Counted from the stretch's first letter, positions 35,538-47,671 are shown. The stretch is 64,000 nt of DNA from Paraphysomonas bandaiensis (GCA_965644295.1 CBFFRP010000451.1:1-64000), one strand, 5' to 3'. Notes: generated from the letters alone by a model not told the origin. Made by a program: numbers and translations.

Positions 35538-35665
35538 TTTTCGGCAATATATTGAAGCAAATATACTCTATATTACTGCAATACAACTACGGCTGGTATA
35601 TAGATAATTATTGACTCAATATTAGAGGCATCTTTGAACAAAAATATACAAAGAATGCCGGTCCA
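35538..35665 (+). repeat. Single arm of the foldback element at 56.9 kb
   Basis: TCGGCAATATATTGAAGCAA through AATATTAGAGGCATCTTTG matches the left arm and centre of the 56925-57137 foldback. The second arm is absent. Confidence 0.7.
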
Positions 35666-35797
35666 CGTAGGAATTCCCGGATGGATTTTTTGAATCGAGC
35701 AGAAGAAGGAAGTGGAAGCCTGTGTGTGTGTGTGTCTCATTATCAGCCGGAGGGCTGGCTGCTCAATCCCGACAATCTTTAGCTCCATAGAAAGTTA

Positions 35798-37521
35798 ATG
35801 ATGAACAATCCGAAGAACGAACTCGATGCTGTCGAGAAAGAGATTAATGAAACCAAAGCCCGTCTCAGGAAAGCTGAAGCTCGTCTCAGCGGAGCTAAAG
35901 CAGAAGGTGATATCAAACGACGAGATAGACTGCAAGAATACATTTTCGAACTCCAGAAGAAAGAAAACAGACTGGCAGTACAGCTGGATAAGAAGAAGGC
36001 TCTGCCTGGAAGTAAATAATGAGCATACTTGTATTCTGTGTGATTCATTTGTGTTTCTAAGTTACGTTAGGAGGAAAGCTGAAGGATGGCATTCCAGAAC
36101 TTCAAAATAGAACGACTTCTCCGCCTTATGTTCCCAGTGAGAAGGAACACGCTTCATGCAGTCGTGTTGAGATGGAATTACCCTTCTTTCCCTCTGTTCC
36201 TGAAAAAGTTTTAAATGCTGCTAATACTATTTGGAGAAATGCTCGCACGAGACCGGATGGCCATGGAAAGTTCTTGTACTATAGCTCAGAAGATGATGTT
36301 GCTTACTTCGTCAGAAGATTCTTAGAAGATATATTGTTGACGCTTAATCTTCCGTTAGATTTCAATACGGAAGTGACAATAAAGCAAATTCGACCAGATA
36401 TTTGTGTACTGGTAATGGATATGTACTTGGTAGGTGTGGTAGAAGTCAAGAAGCCTGGATGTAATGTGCTTCTTCAGCCTACTGTTCTGGGTGAATTATT
36501 GGATCAAATGTTGTTGGTGGAAGGTTTTTATGGTATGGGACCAGTGATTGGCATCCTAACCACTGCCGAGGAGTGGCTAGTTTCATGGTTTCCTGCTGAC
36601 TCTGGTGCATTGGCGCATGTTGATCCACCAGAAGCATCCTTCACCACCCCAATGAAACATAAGTCCAGTTCTATATCAATTGAAACAAAGGGTAACAGTC
36701 CACCTGGTGGAACGCCTTCCCAGCAGCGCGGTGCAATTCACTGTATCGATGAAATGATGGATATTTCTTTTGAAATAGATGATGGAGTAACTCAGGAAGT
36801 GGAGCGTTTGCTGTACGTGACCCGAGTCATGAACATCTATGCAGACCCCATTTGTGTGCTCCAGCATTTGTGTGGTGCATTTCAGTTGATGTCTAAAGCG
36901 CATTTGCATCACACTGCAAATCTTCCGAGATGCCTGTTGAAATTCCATAAAGGAATACACACAGTAACGTTCCATCCCGTGTCTTATGAAGATGTTCATT
37001 CAAAGGTAGATTATGACAAATATCCGAACAAGAATGTCAAGACGTTGGTGGCTTTGGAGGACCTAGGACGCGGATCAACGGGAAAAGGTTGGCTGTGTGT
37101 AACTGTCACGCAGCCACGTTCTGCGTCATGCGTTCTTAAGTTCGACAACAAGTATAGCCGGAGTGAAAAGTTAGTAAGGGAGAGAGAGATGTGGCACTTG
37201 CTCTATCCAGAGTTCTCCTCTATGGTCAGGCTAGAACACTGGTCTGGATCTGATGCGTTGGTCATGCCATACTTCTCCACGGTACTGGATTCAGAGCGTG
37301 AGCAGTACAGAGATGAATTACTGGAAGTATTGGTATCCAATTTCCGGGAGAAAGGCAAAGTGCACCGAGATGTGCGATGGCGCAATATTGGAAAATATAG
37401 AAACAGGAGTGGAGCTATTGCATTGGTTATTTATGATTTGCATGACGTAGTGGATTATGATGAGGACGTTCATCGTGATTGGATTGAAAAAGCCGTACAA
37501 TCTCTGTATTCACACGTGTAA
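35798..37521 (+). CDS. Crinkler-like protein: coiled coil, PD-(D/E)XK nuclease fold, kinase-like domain
   Basis: Two exons (35798-36011, 36071-37521) give 554 residues. Residues 1-75 form a charged coiled coil (NELDAVEKEINETKARLRKA). Residues about 110-230 look like a restriction-endonuclease fold: IRPDICVLVMDMYLVG with Asp181, then VVEVKKPG with Glu196 and Lys198. After a Ser/Thr linker, residues about 370-550 resemble a divergent protein kinase: SCVLKF (Lys428), KVHRDVRWRNIGK (His503-Arg-Asp505) and VIYDLHDVV (Asp527 in the DFG position). Nuclease-plus-kinase pairs of this kind belong to the Crinkler/CR effector class of oomycetes, chytrids and other protists, which derives from transposon-linked proteins. 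No secretion signal is visible, so an intracellular role is as likely as an exported one. The Gly-rich kinase loop is weak (GRGSTGKGW). Confidence 0.78.
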
Positions 37522-38347
37522 ATACAATGCTTGATAATCAATATTATATTTCCACCATTTTTCAAATCTTCAAGTGTTACCGTCGTTGTGTTTTCCTTTG
37601 CTAACACGTCTGTCCACCTTCTTCCTGCTTCAATTCACTCTAATATCAATATAGTTTAAAAGTGGTAGTTTATCGAGCCCAACAAATTATATTATGAGAA
37701 TAAAGGATTTTTCCAACTACTAATTTTACTGCAATTTCATCAATATATTTATTTGGAATGTTGGAATACGTATGGTTCTCTAAGATAGTGCTGGATAATC
37801 AGATAGATTTGGATGATCTGTAACTGACACAGGGGACATTGCTCTTCTGTTATGTTCGGGTATTCTGTAAAATGCTAACTGGTGAAGCAGCTCGTTGTCT
37901 ATTCACTCGTCGGGCATTTCTCTGCTTGCGATTTGGTTGTCTGCGTGGTGGTTAATCAGTTATTCTAAAACTAATGTAATCTTCATAATTATTCCATTCA
38001 TCATCTGAGGTAGTGTTAATTTCATCTCCGTATAAATAAAACATTGTACTCTTTCTATTATTACAAGTATTTTATTTCTTTATACTCAAACATAAATTAA
38101 AATTATCCGAGTAAAGTTCAATTTTTAACTCCTTCTGCTGGCTTTCTGTATTTGTGTACACTGTTGTCCCAGTTTCCGAGGCTTCATAAATCGATGATGT
38201 TGAGCCATCAATAGATAGTAATTCTAAACTATCATTCTGCTGTGTTTTCTTCGTTTATATGAAAGTCGATCTTGTAGCCGCTTTGCTTGCTTTCGCTGAT
38301 CTTCCCGCGTTTTTATTTTCCAAGTTTCTTTTAATGTACACAAGATT
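37522..38347. other. Intergenic; possible minus-strand basic frame
   Basis: No intact gene. On the minus strand, 38430 to about 38240 reads Lys/Arg-rich peptides with frame breaks (EYQKDYWKKHKNRINKTRRE), typical of tails seen with GIY-YIG proteins. It may belong with the broken endonuclease at 39238-39524. Confidence 0.4.
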
Positions 38348-38430
38348 ATTTATTCAGTGCATATTTCTCGCGTCTTGTTTTATTAATTCTATTTTTATGT
38401 TTTTTCCAATAATCTTTTTGGTATTCCATA
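38348..38430. repeat. 83-bp direct repeat, left copy
   Basis: ATTTATTCAGTGCATATTTC through GGTATTCCAT recurs at 39122-39203 with few differences. The pair flanks the 691-bp block between them. Confidence 0.9.
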
Positions 38431-39121
38431 TATTAAAAGTCTTTTTATTTAGCGATAGTCATTAAGAACCTGCACCAATGTAGTGGCAAGTTGAATGCTA
38501 GACATACTAGTTAGACCTCTACCCGTAGTAACTAATCAATACAAATTCTATTATCCTACTATTTAACGCTACGGACGCTGCTTGTGCGTCGCCGCAAGCA
38601 CCAAGGTGCGACCACTTCCGTTCTTAGTGTGTGTTAGGCTCGCCATGCTCGTGTGTCCTAACCCTAACCCTCACCGGCGCGTGTAATCTAGAGGTCTATT
38701 TGGGATGAGACTCCACTTGCTATATGACTACACATACATTGTGTGCAATTTGCCTCGGAGACTGCCATATGTACCTCACAGCAACCAGGGAAAACAGTAC
38801 TATACCCTGCTGAGATTGGCGATCTGGTGGCCTTCCTTTAGGCATTGTGCCAAGTGGCTCGGGGGTATGTGGATGAAGGTCTTGCAAAGGTTATGGCCTA
38901 CTGTGAAGAAGCGTCGAAATCGACTCTTAAGCTGTCCTAGCCAGCGGTAGAAAGCACATGCAAGAGAGTGTATAGCTGGACAGGAGTTGGATATGAAGGT
39001 CATCCGGTGTGTCCAGAAACAGGGAGTCGAGAGGGAGTGAGATGGTGCAAAAGAGGCAACATCTGATTGAGGAGTGTGGGACTGCGCAACAGAACTAGGT
39101 CTGTTAAGGTCGGGTACTCTG
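38431..39121. mobile_element. 691-bp insertion carrying repeat family B and telomere-like DNA
   Basis: Lies between the 83-bp direct repeats. The left part is repeat family B (38440-38625). At 38657-38671 it carries CCTAACCCTAACCCT, which resembles a telomere repeat. The frame at 38705-38950 (AIWWPSFRHCAKW) vaguely resembles a retroelement integrase N-terminus, but this is weak. It appears to have landed in the endonuclease-like sequence. Confidence 0.5.
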
Positions 39122-39203
39122 ATTTATTCAGTGCATATTTCTCGCGTCTTGTTTTATTAATTTTATTTTTATGTTTTTTTTAATAATCTTTTTGGTATTC
39201 CAT
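39122..39203. repeat. 83-bp direct repeat, right copy
   Basis: Second copy of 38348-38430, ending at the shared CCAT at 39203. Confidence 0.9.
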
Positions 39204-39237
39204 TATGTTGCTCGTGGAATAATCTGATCTATTTTTA

Positions 39238-39524
39238 TTACAGCAGTTTTTTATCCCGATGAATATAATAATCCTCGATTGCTGCTGCATCGTAATCACT
39301 TAACCCAGGTGCTAGTATTCTAATTTTAATCTCGCTTTTAAGATCATTACATTCTTGAAATAAATCGAAAACTGAGAAATAGGAGGATGAACCATATGAC
39401 TCTTCGTATTTTTTATAAGCTGATAGGTGAATGGAATGACGCTTCTTTACAGGTAGTATGTTTTCCCATAGTATGTTTTATCTGTGTTCTTTCCAGTAAT
39501 TTTGTATACAAAAATTTTTTTCAT
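39238..39524 (-). pseudogene. Broken GIY-YIG endonuclease
   Basis: From the ATG at 39524 the minus strand reads MKKIFVYKITGKNTDKTYYG, matching the first block of GIY-YIG nucleases of the VYKITSPNTDKVYVGST type (here Y-Y-G). A one-base shift at about 39455 is needed to continue into SAYKKYEESYG, SYFSVFDLFQECND, IKIRILAPGL and DYDAAAIEDYYIH, ending at the stop at 39238. Such endonucleases occur in mobile genes of protists and giant viruses. The frameshift suggests a dead copy. Confidence 0.6.
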
Positions 39525-39950
39525 ATTTTGTTTTTTATTATAGTCAAGAAAAAAATATCCGAGAAAAAATGATTTTATGATTTTGGTGTAAAATATCTTC
39601 TTCCTCTTATAATTGCAATTGTCTAACAATTTACGAAAATTCTAAGACCCCTCCCTTTGTTTTCATTGATAAAAAACCTAAATACACAAATTCTACCGCA
39701 GGGGAAATTGACTGTAGTTTAACATATTCCTTGCCAGACATTAGAAAATCTCATGGGGTGACGATATGGGATGCGGTAAGCTATATTAGGAATACTGGTG
39801 TTCTAGGAAAAATTAATTTGTCCTAGAACTCCAGTATTCCTAATATATACTAATTGTTATATAGCTCTGTACATAGGATACTACATAAAACAAAAGAATG
39901 AGTAACCTTTCATCTGGTATCATCCACATACATATGCACAGTTGCTATCA
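39525..39950. other. Intergenic with a short hairpin
   Basis: At 39783-39845, TATTAGGAATACTGGTGTTCTAGG pairs with CCTAGAACTCCAGTATTCCTAATA, leaving a loop of about 16 nt. No gene seen. Confidence 0.6.
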
Positions 39951-41164
39951 CTATAACTTATTCGACAACACTGTTTTAAGACATCGTCTGATAGATTCCG
40001 GGTGCAGAAGTTCTGAAACGACCTTACGCATCAGGTCTACATCAGACAAGGAGCCAGAGTTTTCGTTAAAGTTGGCTCGTTGCTCTCCAACAGCATCCAA
40101 GAGATATTCTACATTTCTGGCATGGTCCAATGGACCCCCTTCTTTCTGCTCATCCTCCTCCTCAGAAGGACTTAGCCAACCTTGAGAGCACGTAACAGGA
40201 ATTCCTGTGCAACGGAGGGCGTCTCCCAGGGCCCCAAAGGCAAAACGAGTAATTGCTTCCCCTACTCTATCTACGCTGTCATCTTGAACGGGTAGCCACA
40301 CGTTCATAGATAGTGATATGTCACTCTCCTAGAACATATCTTTAGCATTTCTCAACAATACATGCAATGCTATACCGTTTGAACGAAGTGCCACCAGTGT
40401 TTCGGCAAGAGAAGCACATCTCCTGCTTGAAGAGTGACCCTCATATCAGGTGGGTGTCTGGCAAGGTGCTCGGGATTCAGGGGGTCAAAATTCGAAGGGT
40501 CAGCGTAGATACTACTTTCTTCGTAGGGTACACGACGTGGTCGAAATATATTCTCTGTATTCTCCGATGGCGACCATAAATACCAAGTTTTACTCCCCTC
40601 TAATTGCACAATTACATTCCTTCCGTAGGAATCAAAGTGAAGAGGAGTGTGACAGCCTTTACTCCCTGCCCAAAATGTCGTAGTATATGCAGGGGCTCCT
40701 GGAGCTCCAAGACGATTCCAGTCGATTACTTCAATAGACTCATTGGAACCTGGAGGGTTCAGAAGTATAGATGATCCATCACATACAAGTATAGAATCAC
40801 TATCAGTTCTAGAATCAGAGTCCTCATTACGGACTGTTAAGACACTATCAAATATACGATGCAAGTACTTATAATCCGCATAGAGAGCCACTGCATTGCT
40901 CTTATAGGGGGGTAACACACTCAGCGGGTTACTCTCATTGATGTTATTTGTATGTATCCATTCATTGAATTGTTTGAATGATGCAGTGAGAACATGCGAC
41001 TCATACTCGGCTACAGTCCGACACTCAGCCAGAGGGATCACCCGCCATGAGGTTACTGTAGTAGACAAACAACCAGAGAACAGAGATGAAAGGAATGTGT
41101 CTGAGGGAGGGAAAGAGGGTGGTTTGAGTATTGTTGGGTGTGAAGGAGGGCTCGACTCTTCCAT
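39951..41164 (-). CDS. JmjC-domain protein, HSPBAP1-like
   Basis: Two exons (41164-40376, 40328-39951, 47-nt intron) give 388 residues. A second ATG lies five codons upstream (41179). The cupin core is clear: FWAGSKGCHTPLHFDSYGRN supplies the His-x-Asp iron ligands, VIVQLEGSKTWYLWSP follows, and LQAGDVLLLPKHWWHFVQT supplies the distal His and 2-oxoglutarate face. This arrangement fits HSPB1-associated protein 1 and related small JmjC hydroxylases rather than histone demethylases with PHD or Tudor partners. The C-terminal 120 residues are unassigned. The start codon sits only 25 bp from a 526-bp (TATG)n array, so the 5' leader and promoter must lie in or beyond it. Confidence 0.88.
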
Positions 41165-41188
41165 GATGATTAATAACACACTCCTCAG

Positions 41189-41714
41189 TATGTATGTATG
41201 TATGTATGTATGTATGTATGTATGTATGTATGTATGTATGTATGTATGTATGTATGTATGTATGTATGTATGTATGTATGTATGTATGTATGTATGTATG
41301 TATGTATGTATGTATGTATGTATGTATGTAGGTATGTATGTATGTATGTATGTATGTATGTATGTATGTATGTATGTATGTATGTATGTATGTATGTATG
41401 TATGTACGTATGTATGTATGTATGTATGTATGTATGTATGTATGTATGTATGTATGTATGTATGTATGTATGTATGTATGTATGTATGTATGTATGTATG
41501 TATGTATGTATGTATGTATGTATGTATGTATGTATGTATGTATGTATGTATGTATGTATGTATGTATGTATGTATGTATGTATGTATGTATGTATGTATG
41601 TATGTATGTATGTTTGTATGTATGTATGTATGTATGTATGTATGTATGTATGTATGTATGTATGTATGTATGTATGTATGTATGTATGTATGTATGTATG
41701 TATGTATGTATGTA
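41189..41714. repeat. (TATG)n microsatellite, about 130 copies
   Basis: Nearly perfect TATG repeats with only three interruptions seen (near 41331, 41407 and 41614). It is open in every forward and reverse frame, which creates long meaningless frames. Confidence 0.98.
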
Positions 41715-43172
41715 CGGATTGCATATGTGAAACTTTATTGTTTTTTAGAGCACTCTGTGAAGAAAGTTTCATGTAAAAACTGGCACTTTCGTATACGAAA
41801 CCTTGCTGTAGATAGTATACTATACAGTGCATATGGGTAGAAGATGCGATAGTTGTGTCTCAGTATCTTCTGTAAGATCACACTGAGCACCAGATTCACA
41901 TACAGACACATCAATAAGCTGCTTGGAACCATCCCGCCCATACAAAGACATATTTTGCAATCATGAAACACATTTCAAATATGAAGAATCATGATAGTTC
42001 CCATGTCCTGATATACAGCAGGACACTCTGCACAGACTCGCCTATAGCTACGCATGTTAGCATTGCAATGAGGTCAAACCAGTACAGCATTCTTCAGGTA
42101 GCGTCATTCAGTAATAGAACACTGCTTTACAAGGCCATCATGATACTATCTATAATAGAAGTAGCGGTATACGACATGCATTATAGCCATCAACTCACTT
42201 GCGAGTAAGCAGAGGTGAACCATTCATCATCTGCATGATAACTCTATAAGTGGTACATGATCTGTGTATTTAGTCTTCATATCGTTACGTACTTGTCTTT
42301 TAATTCATCTATTTTTCTGTCAAGACTTTACTGGCGTCTCTCTTTGCTTTCAATTGACTTCACTATTACAATTTATATTTGGATTGTGTTCATATTTCTG
42401 TTGCAAGTCCCCTTTTTACGGCTACCTGATAATAGTGCAATCTTTTTTCTGTTGTATAATTCTGAGCTCGTATGTTGAATGAATTATACAGAGTAAAAGT
42501 TGAATTCTGCTATTAATATATGATATATCTTTTCCCATTGCATTACTTACTGAAGAGAATCCAACTCATAGGGTGAATTACAAAGAAAGTGAACTCAGTT
42601 AAGACCAGAAAGAGAAGGTGTTAGTTGAGATGAAAGAGGACATGCCAGACAACGATACTTCCTCATTTTAATTCATGCTGTTTCATGGTTGCTGGTGGAT
42701 TAATAGTGTCCTCGTCAAACAATTACACATATTATTGTTTGTACCTATTGAATTAACAATCTCGTCTGCCAACATAGCGGATCTGTTATCACAACATCCT
42801 CCGGCATGTGGTCTTCACTGGTTTTATTAGTTTTACTTTATACACCATGTAGTATACACCATGGTAGCACTTTGTAGTACACACATCATTTGATGCATCA
42901 ATAGCGCGCGACACTATCAGCTGAATTCAATTTTTTCAAACATTACTCAGCCATCACCCCAACATCCAGTTGTGGACGACTGAGTACTACATATGCTCCA
43001 ATTGAAAATATTAATAGGCACTGCAGACTCTGTTATCGACCAATTATTTCTCAGAATACGTGAACTACGAATAAAATAATAGAGGGAATATACAAACAAG
43101 CTATTATTACTATGCTTGTTGTGCACATCTCAATATACATATTCAAATATACTATTCGCAACTCTATGGAAG
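41715..43172. other. Intergenic, nothing recognised
   Basis: AT-rich sequence between the (TATG)n array and the 3' end of the otubain-RBR gene. No frame with family features. Confidence 0.5.
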
Positions 43173-46100
43173 CTACGAGCGACATACATCTATTTCATTC
43201 TCAATATCCTTTAGATCTAGTATCTTCCAATGCTTGCCAGTATCTTCAGGACCTTTCGCATCTTTCGGAAATGGACACGCTCTCCCATTTCGCACACACG
43301 CTATACATGATTCGCTGTAATCAATCTTTACACACCGCTCCAGATTTCTGATCAAGCACTGGCTCTCGCAGCAGTAGCGACCGAAGTTAAATGGACACGA
43401 AGGACGGTGGTACATATTTCCATGGGCAAGGATGGGGGATCGTGGAGCCGCACATATGTAACAAAACTCCATTCCACATCCCCCTAAGCTCTTCTCGCAC
43501 GTCACATGCTGGCACATCAATGGTACACCGTAGCCAAGATCGCACTCTGGACAATGTTGAATATTCTGCTTCACATCTGCCACTCTACTTTTCAATCCCA
43601 GCCACCCCAGTATCCACCAGTTATTGCCACCGTTTTCACCAACAGTCACCGGTACGGAGCGCATCATATCAAGCGTTCGCTCCACATATGCATCCTCACA
43701 TGTAATGCCATCGTGTGATTCCGCCCTGCACTTCGAGGAAGTTAACGAACAACAATATACATATAGTAAGGAACTATACCTTGCTACAGTATGCCCCTCC
43801 ACATGACTTATCCAAACAACGCAAAACACTAGATTCGCTATTACCCACCGAAATTTCGTAGACAGCACCGCACCTACAAGTTAAAACTGAACCCGAAGAC
43901 TTTCTCACAATGGCTTCTATCGAAACTGAGGTGTATAACTGAACCCACTTCCTGGTAAGGGATTCAAAACTGCCTCCAGGAAGAGGGGGATACATATCAC
44001 ACTCGTAAGACTCGTCATAGAGAGCGGCAGCTGCTCGCATGTCGAATTCATTAATGACATGCTCCCCAGTTGGAGTTAAATCCATCCGGTTCACACACAC
44101 AGGACAATCGCACCTATTGCCACTCACTTTACATGCGTAGCATACAACTTGCGTTTTATCTTGCAAGCAGTCCCCGATTTTGGATCCCACATAATAAGCA
44201 AAACATGCGGGATGATAGAAATGTGTACATCCCAAACAAACTAATTCTGACAAAGCTAGAGGGGTAGCGCTGCAACATAACACTGTCTGTAGGCAACACG
44301 AGCGGTAACACCGCTTGGAGTCAAGACAACCAAGGGCAGAATTGTATGCCTCATTGAACTCTGGTAGGAAACACAGATCGCATTCCATAAGGTGACACGT
44401 GCACCCCATCACTGGGCATGGAATCTCACATAGACGAGGAAGTATCTCAGTATCACTATCACCATCGTCTGAGCACTTCACTGTACACACATCGAATATG
44501 TGGGTCAGTAGTTCTCGAGGGTCTTCAGTGAGGCTCCCATCCCAGTTCTCGTATTCCTCACGAAATTTTCCTGCCAACACGAGCGCGTTACACACTACAG
44601 AGTAATAAAAGTGTTGGCTATAACTTACGTTCCATAGAAAAGGCAACGAGGTGTTGCACCAAGCACTTTGCGCTAACGTAATGCCCACATGCGCTCAGGC
44701 GGTGAATGATTCCATCCTTCTTAGAGGAACACGCACCCATACATTGCCCTTCACAAGTCACCCCATCTGCTGATGACTCGCATAGCTTAATATGGATTGC
44801 ATCTGCAGGCTGTTTCGATAAATACCACGACAAAATATCACCTATATTTTGTACAAGAGTAGGATTCTCGGACTGAAGAGGCACATACAACTGCAGCTGC
44901 AGTGTAGAAGGTAGTTGCATCTCACGTTTAACAGCAGTCTCAAAGGATTCAAGGCTCCGGAATTCAGCCAGAGGAATTGATACAGTTTGACTCGACTTCG
45001 AGTCACCTACAACTATAACACGCATCGAAACACACAATTCACAACTGATAACGTCATCGCCAATACTAACTAGGTCAGGAATAACAACGTTATATATACC
45101 ACCATCAATTTGTAGCGCCTCAGTTAGGGCATGAGAAAGCATTGCGTATTTTGTCGATTCGTTATTATCACAATATAAAGAGAATCGCCACCAGTCCACG
45201 CATGCTGTGACGTCCACTGCAGCAATCTCCACATCACTAGTGTCAGCAATCCGTGTGATGCCAAGACCAAATCGAAGACTTGAGTAAGGGTGCTCTTGCT
45301 TCTCAGCCTCGATATAACGCAATCCTCGAATTCTAAATCTAGTAACACTTGTGCCTTCGATATGCAGGAAAGAGTCTATATCCTTCCTCCAGTCAGAACT
45401 GTTACATATGCCTCTCAAGGGAATTAACTGTCCTGCACGCCGTGCGTCAACAGCGAAGGCAAGTGAAGCCTCCTGTTCATCCAAAAGTTTACCCACTTCA
45501 ACTGATAAGGACTTCACCTTAAACAGTTCAGGGGGAGGATCACGAAGAAATAGTTCTAACACCCCACTGTAACCTGACCCGGGAGAATGTGTCTCGGCAA
45601 CATCATACTCATCTTTTATTAATACATACTCCTCATCATCAGAGTGAGAGGCACCATCAAGCGAAGGTGCAGCAGAAGCGTTAATAACTACCACGCCTCC
45701 TGACATTTGTAACATCGGAAGCATGCACACCACACTCACCAAGCGTCGAGAATCCACAGACTCAAGTGTCAAAACGTAATTGTCTGAAAGGGCACTTGAG
45801 GAATCACACACTAAGGTTTTCTCTACACCCGACACACTAGAATAGTCCATGTTTTCGGGTTCGGAACGGCGTAACGGTAAATTATGGTCGATGGAATACA
45901 AGAGATCGTAGTGACCAGGCCGGTAGAGTAGATGAATGGTTGCAAGGGGATCACCACATAAACCACTGCACTCCGGTGATCGAGAGACAACTGAGAGGTT
46001 CACACTACTCCTATTATAGCACTATAATTATACCAGGCAAACACCACATTTGCTAAAAAGTACCTCCGGTCCAAAATTGTCATCTTGCAATTACAAAGAA

Positions 46101-47671
46101 GTAGTGTGAAGAGCACTCCCAGGTCTACCAATGGTCCCTCGGCATCCACTCCCATCCGTAATACCCACTCGTCACAGTACATTTGCATCGTGCTTATGCC
46201 CGGATAAGATGGAAGGATGGAATCGACCAATGATATACCATTGAGGTCGTCATGCTGATGACAAAGTAAGTAGTCCGCCACAGCCCACCTAAGAGCCCTA
46301 ATAAGGCTCTGGTCGATACGAGTATACGAGTTTACAACGTCGGCCTCAAACTCCTGCGGAGTGACCCATCCCAAGCCGTCTGCACAAAGTCAAAAGAGAA
46401 CGGATATATTTACAGTGTATATAACCTCGAGCACGCTTCACAGCGCATAGCAAGCGTTTGTGTCCATCTATCTCATGACTGTATTGATAACTTCGTCCAA
46501 CATCCACCAGCACCTGCAAAAGATGATCAAGACCCTTCCTTCTGGCGATCGGGTCAGCACACAGTAAACTCTCAATGAACCCGAACCCAACCGCCCGGTA
46601 ATAGCAGTTACCATCCCCGCGCACTCCCCGCCAACCACGATAGTGCAATCCGAGTGTCTCGACCTTATCCCTGAGTGAGTCATTAAATGTGTCCGCGTGA
46701 ACTAGAAGCGGGAGTCGACAAGACGGTCCCACATTGTCTCGACTCCGACGCACCGATAGGGTCCAGCCTTCCTTTATGTCGGCAGCATTAAATAGCACAT
46801 TCCCATATTTCTGTGAAAGCAAACTACAGTGCCATCGCAATAAATCTGTGTCATCTGAATCACACTCTTCCACACGGTATATAAGGTAGTCCTCCACATC
46901 GCCAAGCACACCAGCAGCAGATATTATAGCCCTACGTACCATGCGTAGGTCCCAACCTTTCTTTAACTGCACACCCGCTACACTCCCTACTACTCCATTC
47001 GAAACTGGTAGTGCTAATACACTTCCTTCCATGTCGCAGGATGACGACATGTCCTGGAACACCAAGTTATCTGTGTCCACGACGTGCACCATTATATCTT
47101 CCTGCAATGTACTTCCTCTCTCCCCAACTTCTGGAAAAAGTTGAGCCTCTACTCGACCAACGTCCGTGTCCCCTCCACATATGAAGCACAAGGAGTAATC
47201 ATCTACAAGACTCTCCAATGCGACTTTATTTTTTTCCTCAGGAGTAGTTGCCTGTTGCCACCGTTTGAAGGATGCCAAGCAACGAGACCGCAAACAAGAT
47301 ACAGCTGGAAAAGCTGCTAACATATACTCGACAATTTCAGCAATTTGCAAAATATCAGGTTCACGTCGAGAGTCGTTCCATGGTATAATGTGTTTCCAAC
47401 AAAAATAATGGCCTTTATCGCAAACAAAGAAACAGTGTTTGGGTTGAACCACACCACACTTACATAACAGCTGTGTGGATCCATCGGCAGTCCGAACATC
47501 AAATTCTTTAACAGGTCGAATTTCAACATGTAACTCTGGTTGATTTATTTTTGCACAAACAAGATAACTTTGATCGATATTGTGAGAGTAAGCAAGTTGT
47601 ATTTCTCGTTGATTAGGCTGTGAGTTAATGGGCTCATCGAGCACTATGTTATAATACATATCAACACTCAC
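43173..47671 (-). CDS. Otubain deubiquitinase / RBR ubiquitin ligase fusion protein
   Basis: Five exons (47671-46426, 46379-46064, 46010-44629, 44570-43780, 43730-43173) sum to 4293 nt, giving 1430 residues. An N-terminal Cys/His-rich finger (CKCGVVQPKHCFFVCDKGHY) precedes an otubain-type peptidase: GVRGDGNCYYRAVGFGFIE with catalytic Cys356, and LLYRPGHYDLLYS with His554. A long middle region follows. The C-terminal third is an RBR ligase: a RING1-like set ending in IPCPVMGC, another RING-like set (CLGCTHFYHPACF, then NRCDCPVC), an IBR (LTCRCGAVYEISV, then CGGAYCSK joined to CRAESHDGITC), and RING2 (HCPECDLGYGVPLMCQHVTC, then GCGMEFCYICA). Cys1318 in MCQHVTC aligns with the RBR catalytic Cys. 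One chain thus appears able both to remove and to attach ubiquitin. Start at 47671; Met5 is an alternative. Confidence 0.87.

Noticed and set aside
38705-38950. Retroelement integrase zinc-binding region
   Set aside because: Only a vague W-W-P pattern, with no His/Cys set; not enough to call.
41185-41840. Long open frames reading Met-Tyr-Val-Cys or Ile-His-Thr-Tyr repeats
   Set aside because: They are translations of the (TATG)n array, open on both strands by composition; no gene structure.
46011-46063. 23-nt intron in the otubain-RBR gene
   Set aside because: An upstream donor gives a normal 53-nt intron, keeps frame, and makes the exon sum divisible by three.
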